Positions 39,315-45,447 of a stretch of DNA of 45,447 bases are shown piece by piece. Location of the stretch: positions 1-45,447 of IMG/VR virus record IMGVR_UViG_3300019132_000016; one strand, written 5' to 3'. The stretch's first letter is position 1. Every line of letters starts with the position of its first letter. The position numbers and the translations under genes were made by a program. The stretch is from a virus. The notes beneath the pieces were generated by a model that saw only the letters and a list, made by a program, of their open reading frames with translations, did no database searches and was not told where the DNA came from.

Positions 39315-39674
39315 ATGTTCACGCACCCCGACACCAGTATTGAAACCTACCTCGACCGGATTGACGCCCGTCTGGCGACGATGACCGACGACGGCGACAA
39401 GGCCGTCTTTCTGAACCTCTGCATCGGCAGCACCGAGCGGAAGCGCGAGAAGTTCGAGGAGACCCTCGATCCGCGCTACGGCGACGCAATCCAGATCAGC
39501 GAGATCCTCGCCGGCCTTCACGCCCGCCATGCCGACGTCCTCGCGAGCATCAAGGCTCGCGTCACACAGGCCGAGGAGCAGATCACCAAGCCCGAGTTCG
39601 CTGGAATGGTCTCGGCGTTCCACGCCCGCCGCCTCGGCTTCGAGTTGGCGCCCCAGGCTGAGGAGCGCGTCTGA
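39315..39674 (+). CDS. Hypothetical early protein
   Basis: A 119-residue, helical and charged protein starting MFTHPDTSIETYLDRIDARL, first of the right-arm recombination operon. GGAGAGG precedes the ATG. No family recognised. Its stop overlaps the next start by one base, so translation is coupled. Confidence 0.65.
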   Translation: MFTHPDTSIETYLDRIDARLATMTDDGDKAVFLNLCIGSTERKREKFEETLDPRYGDAIQISEILAGLHARHADVLASIKARVTQAEEQITKPEFAGMVSAFHARRLGFELAPQAEERV

Positions 39675-39910
39675 TGGCGCACTTCCACGATCCCAGCGCA
39701 CACTGCGTCGAAGCCATCAGAGCGGAATCCGTCGCCCTCAGCGATAGCCACTGCCTAACACTCAACCTGTCAGGCGCGAGCTACTACGGAGAACAGCAGA
39801 AGGCGAAGTTCAACCTCTTCATGCCCACCGAATTGGCTGGGTATGCCCGCGCCATCGCCGCCGCGATCAACGCCGTGCCGGTGCCTGAGAAGGTGGAGGA
39901 GGCGGCGTGA
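39674..39910 (+). CDS. Hypothetical early protein
   Basis: A 78-residue protein (HFHDPSAHCVEAIRAESVAL, SGASYYGEQQKAKFNLFMP). The second segment looks like a beta-strand with a helix after it. No family recognised. It overlaps the genes on either side. Confidence 0.62.
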   Translation: MAHFHDPSAHCVEAIRAESVALSDSHCLTLNLSGASYYGEQQKAKFNLFMPTELAGYARAIAAAINAVPVPEKVEEAA

Positions 39911-40155
39911 TGGAGCAGCAGGGGCCCAACGTCACTGATCCCGAAGCGCGCGCCCTCCTTGCCGCATCAGACGCGGCAATCGGCGCCGGCATGGAACTCC
40001 TCACGTCCGTCCGTGATGGACGTGTCCCCGACACTGAGGAAACGGTCCGCGCCCTCTCCGACGCGATCCGCCTCGTGCTCTCGCAATACCCAGGACCGGA
40101 GGACGCCAACCAGCTCCTCGGAGCCGTGCTCCGGTACCTCGACGAGGAGGCCTGA
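39910..40155 (+). CDS. Hypothetical early protein
   Basis: An 81-residue, acidic and helical protein (MEQQGPNVTDPEARALLAAS). ATG at 39910 or the GTG one codon earlier can be the start; the preceding stop overlaps both. No family recognised. Confidence 0.6.
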   Translation: MEQQGPNVTDPEARALLAASDAAIGAGMELLTSVRDGRVPDTEETVRALSDAIRLVLSQYPGPEDANQLLGAVLRYLDEEA

Positions 40156-40156
40156 C

Positions 40157-40264
40157 ATGCCGCCCGCCTCCCCTTCCGAGCGGCGCGCTGAGGCCATCGC
40201 CGCGGTCACCATCACCCTTTTTGCCGCCGCCCTGATGACGGGCTCTTGGTGGATAATGCAATGA
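40157..40264 (+). CDS. Single-span small membrane protein
   Basis: A 35-residue product: a basic start (MPPASPSERRAEAI), then one transmembrane helix (AVTITLFAAALMTGSWWIMQ). It lies one base after the preceding stop and overlaps the RecE-like start (ATGCAATGATC), so it is embedded in the operon. It has a good GAGGAGG upstream. Function unknown. Confidence 0.6.
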   Translation: MPPASPSERRAEAIAAVTITLFAAALMTGSWWIMQ

Positions 40265-41214
40265 TCGACAAGCCCGGTTTCTACGCGGACATGCCGGCAG
40301 ATCAGTACTATGCTGATCCGTGCGTCCAGCCTTCCCTCTCCTCATCCATCGCAAAGGTGCTGCTCGAGCAGAGCCCGCTCCACGCCTGGTACTGCCACCC
40401 ACGGTTCAATGAGCAGCAGGAGAGCGAGCCGACCCGCCCGAAGGAGATCGGCACGGCCGCGCACAAGCTCGTGCTGGGCAAGGGCCGCGACGTCGTCGTG
40501 ATCGACGCTGACGACTACAAGAGCGGCGCCGCGAAGGCAAAGCGCGCCGAAGCCTATGCGTCCGGGCATGCTCCCATCCTCCGCGCCGACCTCGCTAAAG
40601 CGGAGGGCATCGCCAATGCCGTGGCCGAGCAGATCGGCGGCATTGAGGGCTGCGAAGGGTTCGCCAGCGCGACGCCCGAACTCGTCGCGATCTCGCAGGA
40701 TCCGCTTGGGCCCTGGCTCCGGGTTATGATCGACAAGTTCGAGGACCACGGCGACCATGCCGTGATCTGGGATGTGAAGACCGGCGAGCAGTCAGCCGCG
40801 CCGCATGGTATCGGCCGCCGCATCGCCAACCTGAGCATGGAGATCCAGGCGGGGCTCTATGAGCGCGTCGTCGTGAACCTGCGCCCCGAGCTGGCCGGCC
40901 GCGTCCGCTTCCGCTGGCTGTTCGTAGAAAACGATCCGCCCCACATGCTCCTGCCGGTGGAGCTCGACAACGTCGGCATGGAGATCGGCCGCCGCAAAGC
41001 CGCCGCCGCTATCTCGATCTGGCAGCGCTGCATCGAGACCGGCTTTTGGCCCGGCTACCCGAACCAGATCATCCAAGCCGAATACCCGCCGTACATGGCG
41101 TCCTCGTGGGAGTTCCGCGAGACCGAGGACCCGGCCCTTGCTGGCGTCGTCTATGGGCGGCCCGGCGTCATCGTCCGCAAGCCCGTCGAACAACTGGACA
41201 TCATCGCACCATGA
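40261..41214 (+). CDS. RecE/ExoVIII-like exonuclease
   Basis: A 317-residue protein of the DUF3799 type (MIDKPGFYADMPADQYYADP). The PD-(D/E)xK core is visible: His68 in GTAAHKL, Asp158 in RVMIDKF, and Asp171-x-Lys173 in VIWDVKTG. It digests one strand from DNA ends to give 3' overhangs for annealing. The ATG at 40261 overlaps the small membrane gene stop. The Sak4-like ATPase follows with ATGA overlap, so they form a recombination pair. Confidence 0.85.
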   Translation: MIDKPGFYADMPADQYYADPCVQPSLSSSIAKVLLEQSPLHAWYCHPRFNEQQESEPTRPKEIGTAAHKLVLGKGRDVVVIDADDYKSGAAKAKRAEAYASGHAPILRADLAKAEGIANAVAEQIGGIEGCEGFASATPELVAISQDPLGPWLRVMIDKFEDHGDHAVIWDVKTGEQSAAPHGIGRRIANLSMEIQAGLYERVVVNLRPELAGRVRFRWLFVENDPPHMLLPVELDNVGMEIGRRKAAAAISIWQRCIETGFWPGYPNQIIQAEYPPYMASSWEFRETEDPALAGVVYGRPGVIVRKPVEQLDIIAP

Positions 41215-42197
41215 CCTTCACGTTCGCACCCGCGAAGCGCGAGCGCGTTTCGCTCCTCATCGCCCTGGCTGGAGCTTCCGGCAGCGGCAAGACCTATTCC
41301 GCCTTAGAACTGGCAACCGGCATGTCGCCCGAGGGCAAGATCGCCTTCATCGACACGGAAGCCCGGCGCGGCCTGCACTACGCCGACCGGTTCACCTTCA
41401 TGCATTCGGACATGCGGCCGCCCTTCCGACCGGAGCGGTTCATCGAAGGCATCCGAGCAGCCGAAGCCGCCGGCGCTGAGGTCGTGATCATCGACAGCTT
41501 CAGCCACGAGTACGACGGCGAAGGCGGCATCATGGACTGGGCAGACGAGCTGGCGGAGCGCGGCGTGAAGTCTCCGGGCAACTGGAAAGACCCCAAGCTC
41601 GCGCACAAGAAGATGATGAACGCCCTGCTCCAATGCCGAGCGTCTCTGATCTTCTGTCTCCGAGCCGACGAGAAGATCGAGATCGTGCGCGAAGGCGGCC
41701 GGACGCAGGTCCGCCCCCTCGGCTGGATGCCGATCTGTGAGAAGCGCTTCATGTACGAAATGACGGCGAGCTTCACGCTCACACCTGATCGCCCGGGCCG
41801 TCCGAACTTTAATCTGCCCCACAAGCTGCAGGATCAGCACCGCGGCATGTTCACCGAGGCCGAGCCGATCTCGCGCAAGTCCGGCCAGCTGCTTGCCGAG
41901 TGGGCCCGTGGCGGATCCCCCGTTCCCTCCCGCCGAGAAGACCTGACGCATTCTCGGCCAACTACCGCGCCCGGGTCCGTCCCCCCGGCTGGCTCGGGCG
42001 CGGACTTTCCGGGAGACGAGCCGCCGATGGATCCGCGTGTCGCCGCGATCATCGACGATGCTCGGCTCGTGGCTGAAGAGGGATTGGGCCGGTACCAGGA
42101 GTTCTTCAAAGGTCTTGCCCGCGACGTCCGGCAAGCCCTCGTCGACTCTGGTGTACACGAGAAGCTGAAGGTCAAAGCCGAGAAGTCAGGCCCATGA
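41211..42197 (+). CDS. Sak4-like recombination ATPase (AAA_24)
   Basis: A 328-residue protein with Walker A GASGSGKT (21-28) and Walker B-like strand EVVIIDSFSHEYDG, in the phage AAA_24 (RecA-like core, Sak4-type) pattern. It should assist single-strand annealing with the exonuclease encoded just before. After residue 240 there is a Pro/Ser-rich linker, and the C-terminal region is helical. The ATGA overlap with the exonuclease gene supports coupled expression. Confidence 0.82.
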   Translation: MTFTFAPAKRERVSLLIALAGASGSGKTYSALELATGMSPEGKIAFIDTEARRGLHYADRFTFMHSDMRPPFRPERFIEGIRAAEAAGAEVVIIDSFSHEYDGEGGIMDWADELAERGVKSPGNWKDPKLAHKKMMNALLQCRASLIFCLRADEKIEIVREGGRTQVRPLGWMPICEKRFMYEMTASFTLTPDRPGRPNFNLPHKLQDQHRGMFTEAEPISRKSGQLLAEWARGGSPVPSRREDLTHSRPTTAPGSVPPAGSGADFPGDEPPMDPRVAAIIDDARLVAEEGLGRYQEFFKGLARDVRQALVDSGVHEKLKVKAEKSGP

Positions 42198-42202
42198 CGC
42201 CC

Positions 42203-42234
42203 CAAAGAAAAAGGCCTCTGTTTCCAGCGGCCTT
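42203..42234 (-). terminator. A-tract hairpin 1 (minus-strand terminator form)
   Basis: AAGGCC T CTG / CAG C GGCCTT (42211-42234) folds with a 4-base loop. On the minus strand the stem is followed by TTTTTCTTT, the form of a rho-independent terminator for transcription coming from the right. Confidence 0.6.
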
Positions 42235-42391
42235 AGGTGACAGAGGACCTCACTCTGTACAGGGAACTGGCCCGGACATGGATCCGAGTCAGGCAATGGG
42301 TGTAACGCCTAGAGCCAAGAAAATGAAATTAAACTTCCTGATGGCACCCATGAGCGCAACGCATTCCATAGAGCCGACGCTCGGAAGCACG

Positions 42392-42421
42392 CAAAGAAAA
42401 AGGCCGCCCTTGCGAGCGGCC
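42392..42421 (-). terminator. A-tract hairpin 2 (minus-strand terminator form)
   Basis: GGCCGC / GCGGCC (42402-42421, 8-base loop) with TTTTTCTTTG after it on the minus strand. It has the same orientation as hairpin 1, and both face transcription from the xis/int side. Confidence 0.6.
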
Positions 42422-42568
42422 CAAAGTTTAGGGAGGAAACGCGCCCAAAGCGGGCGCACCGCCACAGAGCGACGGCATGCGCGCCTTCTACCTGCGCCTG
42501 TCGTTGAGCGGCACCCCCTGATTGATCAACCAGGTCATGCATTAAGCGCACATCGGTAGGAGCGCGGA

Positions 42569-42826
42569 ATGGGGAAGGTCAGATCCGATCAGCCAATGCC
42601 GCTCTATCCCACGGAGGACCAGATCGCACAGGCGGTCCTTCCTCCGGGCAACGTGAAGTCCTGGGACGGAATCGCCGCCGTCCTGGAGAAGCGCGGGTTC
42701 CCGAAGGTCGATCCGCTCTTTGGCGGCCGCTACTGGCCGGCCGTGAAGGCCTTCCTCGACAGACGTCACGGACTCGCGGACGCTACCCCAGCGAAGGAGC
42801 CGGATGGGGAGGAGAACTGGGGATGA
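42569..42826 (+). CDS. Excisionase-like small protein
   Basis: An 85-residue protein that precedes the integrase with a 4-base overlap. PTEDQIAQAVLPPGNVKSWD then VLEKRGFPKVDPLFGGRYWP may form a winged helix, similar to AlpA/Xis proteins. Small basic proteins in this place usually direct excision. The assignment is from position and size. Confidence 0.65.
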   Translation: MGKVRSDQPMPLYPTEDQIAQAVLPPGNVKSWDGIAAVLEKRGFPKVDPLFGGRYWPAVKAFLDRRHGLADATPAKEPDGEENWG

Positions 42827-44073
42827 GCAACGATACCGATCTGCACGCGCCAGGCCTGAAACGGATGAAGCGCCACAATGGGCGCATCGATCTTTACTGG
42901 GTCGCGGACGAGGAGCTCGTAAAGAAGGGCTACCAGCCGAAGACGGTCCGGATCCACGGCCTCGACTGGAACCTCGAAGCCGACCGGGTGGAGATCGCCG
43001 CCATGTGCCGGCGCTTCCAGGCCGAGATGCTGGAATGGGCTGGGGGCGCCGAGACGTCCAAGAACCCACACGGACATGGGACGGTCGCCTGGGTGGCAGT
43101 CGCGTTCGAAACCGACGAGGACAGCCCCTATCACGAGAAGCGCCGGGACACTCAGATCTTCTACAGCCGGTACATCAAGACCATCATCAAGACGGTCGGG
43201 AAGCGACGCATCGCGGAGATCACCGGGACTGACCTACGGCGCTGGCACAAGAACTGGACTGCCGCCCATGGCTCCCGGAGCGCCTATGCGTGCATCCAGA
43301 CCTTCCGCCGGGTGATCAGCTACGGCTGCGAGCTGAAGGACGATGACTGCTTGAAGCTGGCCCAGGTGCTCGAGCGGATGGAGTTCGCCTCCCCCAAAGC
43401 CCGGAAGAAGCGCCCGACCTTTGAGCAGATCGTCGCGTTCCGGGAAGCCGCACACGAAGCCGGGCGCCCGTCCCTCGCCTTGGCCGTTACCCTTCAGTTC
43501 GACTTGGGCCTACGCCAGAAGGATGTCATTGGCGAATGGGTAAAGCCGAAGCCAGAGGAGCGAGAGCGAATCAAGGGCGCGATCACGGACGGCGCTTGGG
43601 TCTGGGAATGGGGCCTCACCTGGCGCCACATCGACAGCAGCCTCGTCCTGAAGAAGCCAACCAGCAAATCCAACGGATCGGAGACGGCAGAGCACGACCT
43701 GAAGCTCTTCCCGGACATCATTACCGAAATCGCCCGGATCCCGGCCGAGTGCCGCATCGGGCCGGTGATCCTCGACGAGGGATCAGGACTGCCGTGGCGC
43801 AAGTCTCACTTCAGCCGCACCTTCCGGAAGATCGCCCGTAAGGCTGGGTGGCCGGATGACGTCTGGAACATGGACAGCCGCGCCGGTGCCGTGTCCGAGG
43901 CCTTCGAGGCCGGGGCGCAGGCCGAGGACGTCATGAAGGCCGCGTCTCACACCCAGCTCAGTACGACGATGCGTTACAACCGTGGCAAGATCGTCCAAAC
44001 CAGCCGAGTCGCTAAGCTCAGGCTCAAGCAGCGGCAAAGAAGCTTAAGCAATATCATTTCTCGCGATGAATAA
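42823..44073 (+). CDS. int: Tyrosine recombinase (phage integrase)
   Basis: A 416-residue integrase. The catalytic Arg231 is in LGLRQKD, Lys is near 278, the second Arg is Arg353 in MDSRAG, His376 is in ASHTQLS, and Tyr385 is in TTMRYNRG, all in order. The usual His of the HxxR motif is replaced by Met350 (MDSR), an odd change also possible in some families. An N-terminal arm-binding region lies before residue 200. It recombines the 50-bp att core in tRNA-Phe. Its end overlaps the end of the NTase gene by 20 bases. Confidence 0.9.
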   Translation: MSNDTDLHAPGLKRMKRHNGRIDLYWVADEELVKKGYQPKTVRIHGLDWNLEADRVEIAAMCRRFQAEMLEWAGGAETSKNPHGHGTVAWVAVAFETDEDSPYHEKRRDTQIFYSRYIKTIIKTVGKRRIAEITGTDLRRWHKNWTAAHGSRSAYACIQTFRRVISYGCELKDDDCLKLAQVLERMEFASPKARKKRPTFEQIVAFREAAHEAGRPSLALAVTLQFDLGLRQKDVIGEWVKPKPEERERIKGAITDGAWVWEWGLTWRHIDSSLVLKKPTSKSNGSETAEHDLKLFPDIITEIARIPAECRIGPVILDEGSGLPWRKSHFSRTFRKIARKAGWPDDVWNMDSRAGAVSEAFEAGAQAEDVMKAASHTQLSTTMRYNRGKIVQTSRVAKLRLKQRQRSLSNIISRDE

Positions 44074-44863
44074 GGCGGATTGCTGTATTTGCGAGCTTCG
44101 CCTCAATACGATCAATTGATTTTTGTAGAATGAGCGCTCTCCAGCGCTCATCCAGACCGGGATGATCTATGAATTGACGAAGAATGATCTCAGGCTGAAG
44201 GCCTAATTGCAGGTGGGATGCCTTGCCGCAATGGCCGTCTCTGATCACGAAATACAGTGCGTGCAAGATAGTCTGAGCCTGACGCCACAATCCCTGTGTT
44301 AGCAGATCGGCCACGAATGCTCGCAAAACAACGATACTGGCGCGGGCTTGGTTGAGAGCGATCTCGTCTCTACGCTTCAAGTCATTGAGATTTGAGAGCC
44401 TACTCCGGAGGCAATCAAGCGGATGCATGACGAGGATTCTGATCCTCTCGCCAGTTACACGATCAACACCTTCAATGGTGACGCAATTCTCTGCAATCGA
44501 ACTCTCATCCACCCCAAGAACACGTCCCAGGAAGTCGACCTCGATGCGCTTATTGCCCAGTGTTCCTACAACTGTCGCAGCATTTGGAGATGCGTCGTCC
44601 ATTGACGTCGGGACACGCATCTTCCCGTTCAAGGCGGAGGCAAGATGGGTAGCTGCCTCCTTGTTTCGAAAGAAATCAATATCCTTGCTGGTGTAGGGGC
44701 CCCACTGGGACAGCTCGGGCTCACTCTCGGCGAAGAAGTCAACCCACAAATTGATCGATTGCCCACCAACAACGATCGGGTCAAATTCTTGTATTATCTC
44801 CAGGATCTCGAGCACCTCGTCAGCCGAGAGGTGCGCCTCGGCAAGTACTTCGGCAAGCGACAT
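44054..44863 (-). CDS. Nucleotidyltransferase-fold protein (possible toxin)
   Basis: A 269-residue protein with the polymerase-beta/MNT pattern: VVGGQSINLW (Gly33-Gly34), then SKDIDFF (Asp61, Asp63) and IEVDFLG (Asp110), so all three acidic positions of the NTase site are present. The C-terminal half is helical. It resembles AbiEii-type and related toxins in motif order, not in length or partner. It directly follows the small gene at 44863 with one-base overlap (TAATG). Placement between integrase and att site is typical of defence or cargo genes. Confidence 0.78.
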   Translation of the reverse strand: MSLAEVLAEAHLSADEVLEILEIIQEFDPIVVGGQSINLWVDFFAESEPELSQWGPYTSKDIDFFRNKEAATHLASALNGKMRVPTSMDDASPNAATVVGTLGNKRIEVDFLGRVLGVDESSIAENCVTIEGVDRVTGERIRILVMHPLDCLRSRLSNLNDLKRRDEIALNQARASIVVLRAFVADLLTQGLWRQAQTILHALYFVIRDGHCGKASHLQLGLQPEIILRQFIDHPGLDERWRALILQKSIDRIEAKLANTAIRLIHREK

Positions 44864-45069
44864 TAACGCATTTCGCTCAGAGGCTTGCCCCCAATGGCCA
44901 CGATACGGAGCTCAGACAACCTAAGTGAGGAAAAAAAGCCGTTCTCTGCGCGCAGCTGCGCGCGACTCACCTCGCCACTGTTCAGGCGTGCGAGATCATG
45001 CTCACGACTTGCTTGCTTCTCAGCAGCACGCTCTGCTGCATCTAGACGCTCTACTTTGAAGTCCACCAT
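44863..45069 (-). CDS. Small partner gene of the NTase protein
   Basis: A 68-residue, charged protein: MVDFKVERLDAAERAAEKQA, then NSGEVSRAQLRAENGFFSSL and RLSELRIV. The RAENGFF segment is a pattern I have seen in short bacterial proteins encoded beside other genes. One-base stop/start overlap with the NTase gene means coupled translation and probably a joint function, for example antitoxin or chaperone, but that is inference. Confidence 0.65.
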   Translation of the reverse strand: MVDFKVERLDAAERAAEKQASREHDLARLNSGEVSRAQLRAENGFFSSLRLSELRIVAIGGKPLSEMR

Positions 45070-45348
45070 ATGTCAGACTCCTTCACCGAAACAACGCAAA
45101 GAGACGTGTTCGGTTTCCCTCTCAAAGGCATATCGTGACAGTACGCACACCTCGTCAGGTCCGTCAATTAGACTACGAGATAAGGCGCTGCGAAATGTGA
45201 GATACCACCGGACTGGTAAAAACTTTGATTCAATTGAGCTGGGCTGAGCAGCAGTTGATTCTGATCCGACAAGCAAAGCAACGGTAACAACCGCGGTAAC
45301 ACTTCCAACCTGCCACTTCGAGATATGGCTGCTAAGCCATTGAAAAAT

Positions 45349-45398
45349 AATGGTGCCCAGGGGCGGAATCGAACCACCGACACTGCGATTTTCAGTCG
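45349..45398 (-). repeat. Right attachment site (core within tRNA-Phe)
   Basis: Identical to 50-99. It includes the anticodon arm, variable loop, T arm and CCA end of the tRNA plus two flanking bases. Since the phage copy restores the tRNA, this copy came in with the phage. Confidence 0.93.
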
Positions 45399-45426
45399 CA
45401 TGCTCTACCAACTGAGCTACCTGGGC
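45351..45426 (-). tRNA. tRNA-Phe(GAA)
   Basis: A 76-base tRNA read on the minus strand from GCCCAGGTAGCTCAG to CCA. The anticodon stem GCGA / TCGC encloses CTGAAAA with anticodon GAA (Phe); the T loop has GGTTCGATTCC, and CCA is encoded. It is intact after integration, with its 5' half from the host and its 3' part supplied by the phage att copy. Confidence 0.97.
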
Positions 45427-45447
45427 GCTCGGCGTCGGCGCTTGGCC

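Larger units (their letters stand above)
42198..42568. other. Gene-free stretch with two A-tract GGCC hairpins
   Basis: No credible gene is seen in these 371 bases. It contains two hairpins, each preceded by the same 14 bases (CAAAGAAAAAGGCC at 42203 and 42392). Open frames here are rich in Arg and Pro, as random GC-rich DNA gives. Confidence 0.6.
50..45398. mobile_element. Complete temperate podovirus-like prophage in tRNA-Phe
   Basis: A perfect 50-bp direct repeat bounds the element. It contains an integrase, CI/Cro-type regulators, replication, packaging, head, short-tail and lysis genes, so all modules of a temperate phage are present. I saw no frameshifted core gene and no insertion sequence, so it may be inducible. 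Host DNA is limited to bases 1-49 and the last 21 bases. The tail genes resemble T7-type tubular and core proteins and the head genes resemble those of Bordetella phage BPP-1, which indicates a podovirus. Assignment to a named genus would need a database comparison. Confidence 0.95.

Noticed and set aside
42194-42559. A plus-strand frame of 121 codons after the Sak4-like gene
   Set aside because: It spans both A-tract hairpins, has no ribosome site and a composition like random DNA.
45073-45411. A minus-strand frame running through the tRNA
   Set aside because: It begins inside the tRNA gene and its first residues are translated tRNA; a similar frame occurs at 32-256 over the left att copy for the same reason.

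Overview
The window is one complete temperate tailed-phage genome (prophage), about 45.3 kb, inserted in the 3' end of a tRNA-Phe(GAA) gene. A perfect 50-bp direct repeat marks its ends (50-99 and 45349-45398). The intact tRNA lies at the right end on the minus strand, and the left copy is the displaced 3' end of the host gene. High GC, the style of the proteins (DUF6527, a KARWEK-tailed Xre protein, RTX and SAR-endolysin types) and TTG/GTG starts suggest an alphaproteobacterium, probably Hyphomicrobiales (Rhizobiales). The genus cannot be named from sequence alone.

Right to left, the long minus-strand programme reads like a lambda-type early-to-late order: Cro-like protein (38408), small early genes, a DUF1064 nuclease, an adenine methyltransferase, a replication initiator with an internal iteron array, a helicase-loader-like protein and an Xre protein. 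Packaging and head genes follow (TerS, TerL, portal, a Bbp19-like protein, scaffold, major capsid, Bbp16-like cement). Next come podovirus tail genes (T7 gp11/gp12-like tubular proteins, three internal/ejection proteins of 155, 1058 and 1460 aa, a T7-type fibre and a beta-helix tail spike) and a lysis cassette (holin, SAR endolysin, overlapping Rz/Rz1). The virion is therefore a short-tailed podovirus with a BPP-1-like head and T7-like tail and core proteins, in a temperate phage that carries no recognisable phage RNA polymerase.

The plus-strand right arm holds the CI-like S24 repressor, a small-gene operon ending in a RecE-like exonuclease and a Sak4-like ATPase (recombination module), an excisionase-like protein and a tyrosine recombinase. 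Between cI and cro are three 15-bp operator candidates exactly 25 bp apart. Two more copies lie at the recombination-operon promoter and between the divergent genes at 37718/37808.

Cargo (moron) genes interrupt the programme, mostly in the opposite orientation: a DUF4214-like/SAM methyltransferase (3173), an RTX calcium-binding protein (17894), an HTH protein (27798) followed by a HEPN-motif protein (28138), a DUF4236 membrane protein (30214), a membrane/coiled-coil protein (34598), a nucleotidyltransferase-fold protein with a small partner next to the right attachment site (44054-45069), and a lipoprotein at the left end.

The least expected signal is a 10-base sequence, TGTGCGGTGC, found seven times, always on the minus strand and always 30-115 bases upstream of the first gene of a late sub-operon. 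No feature type that I know explains it.
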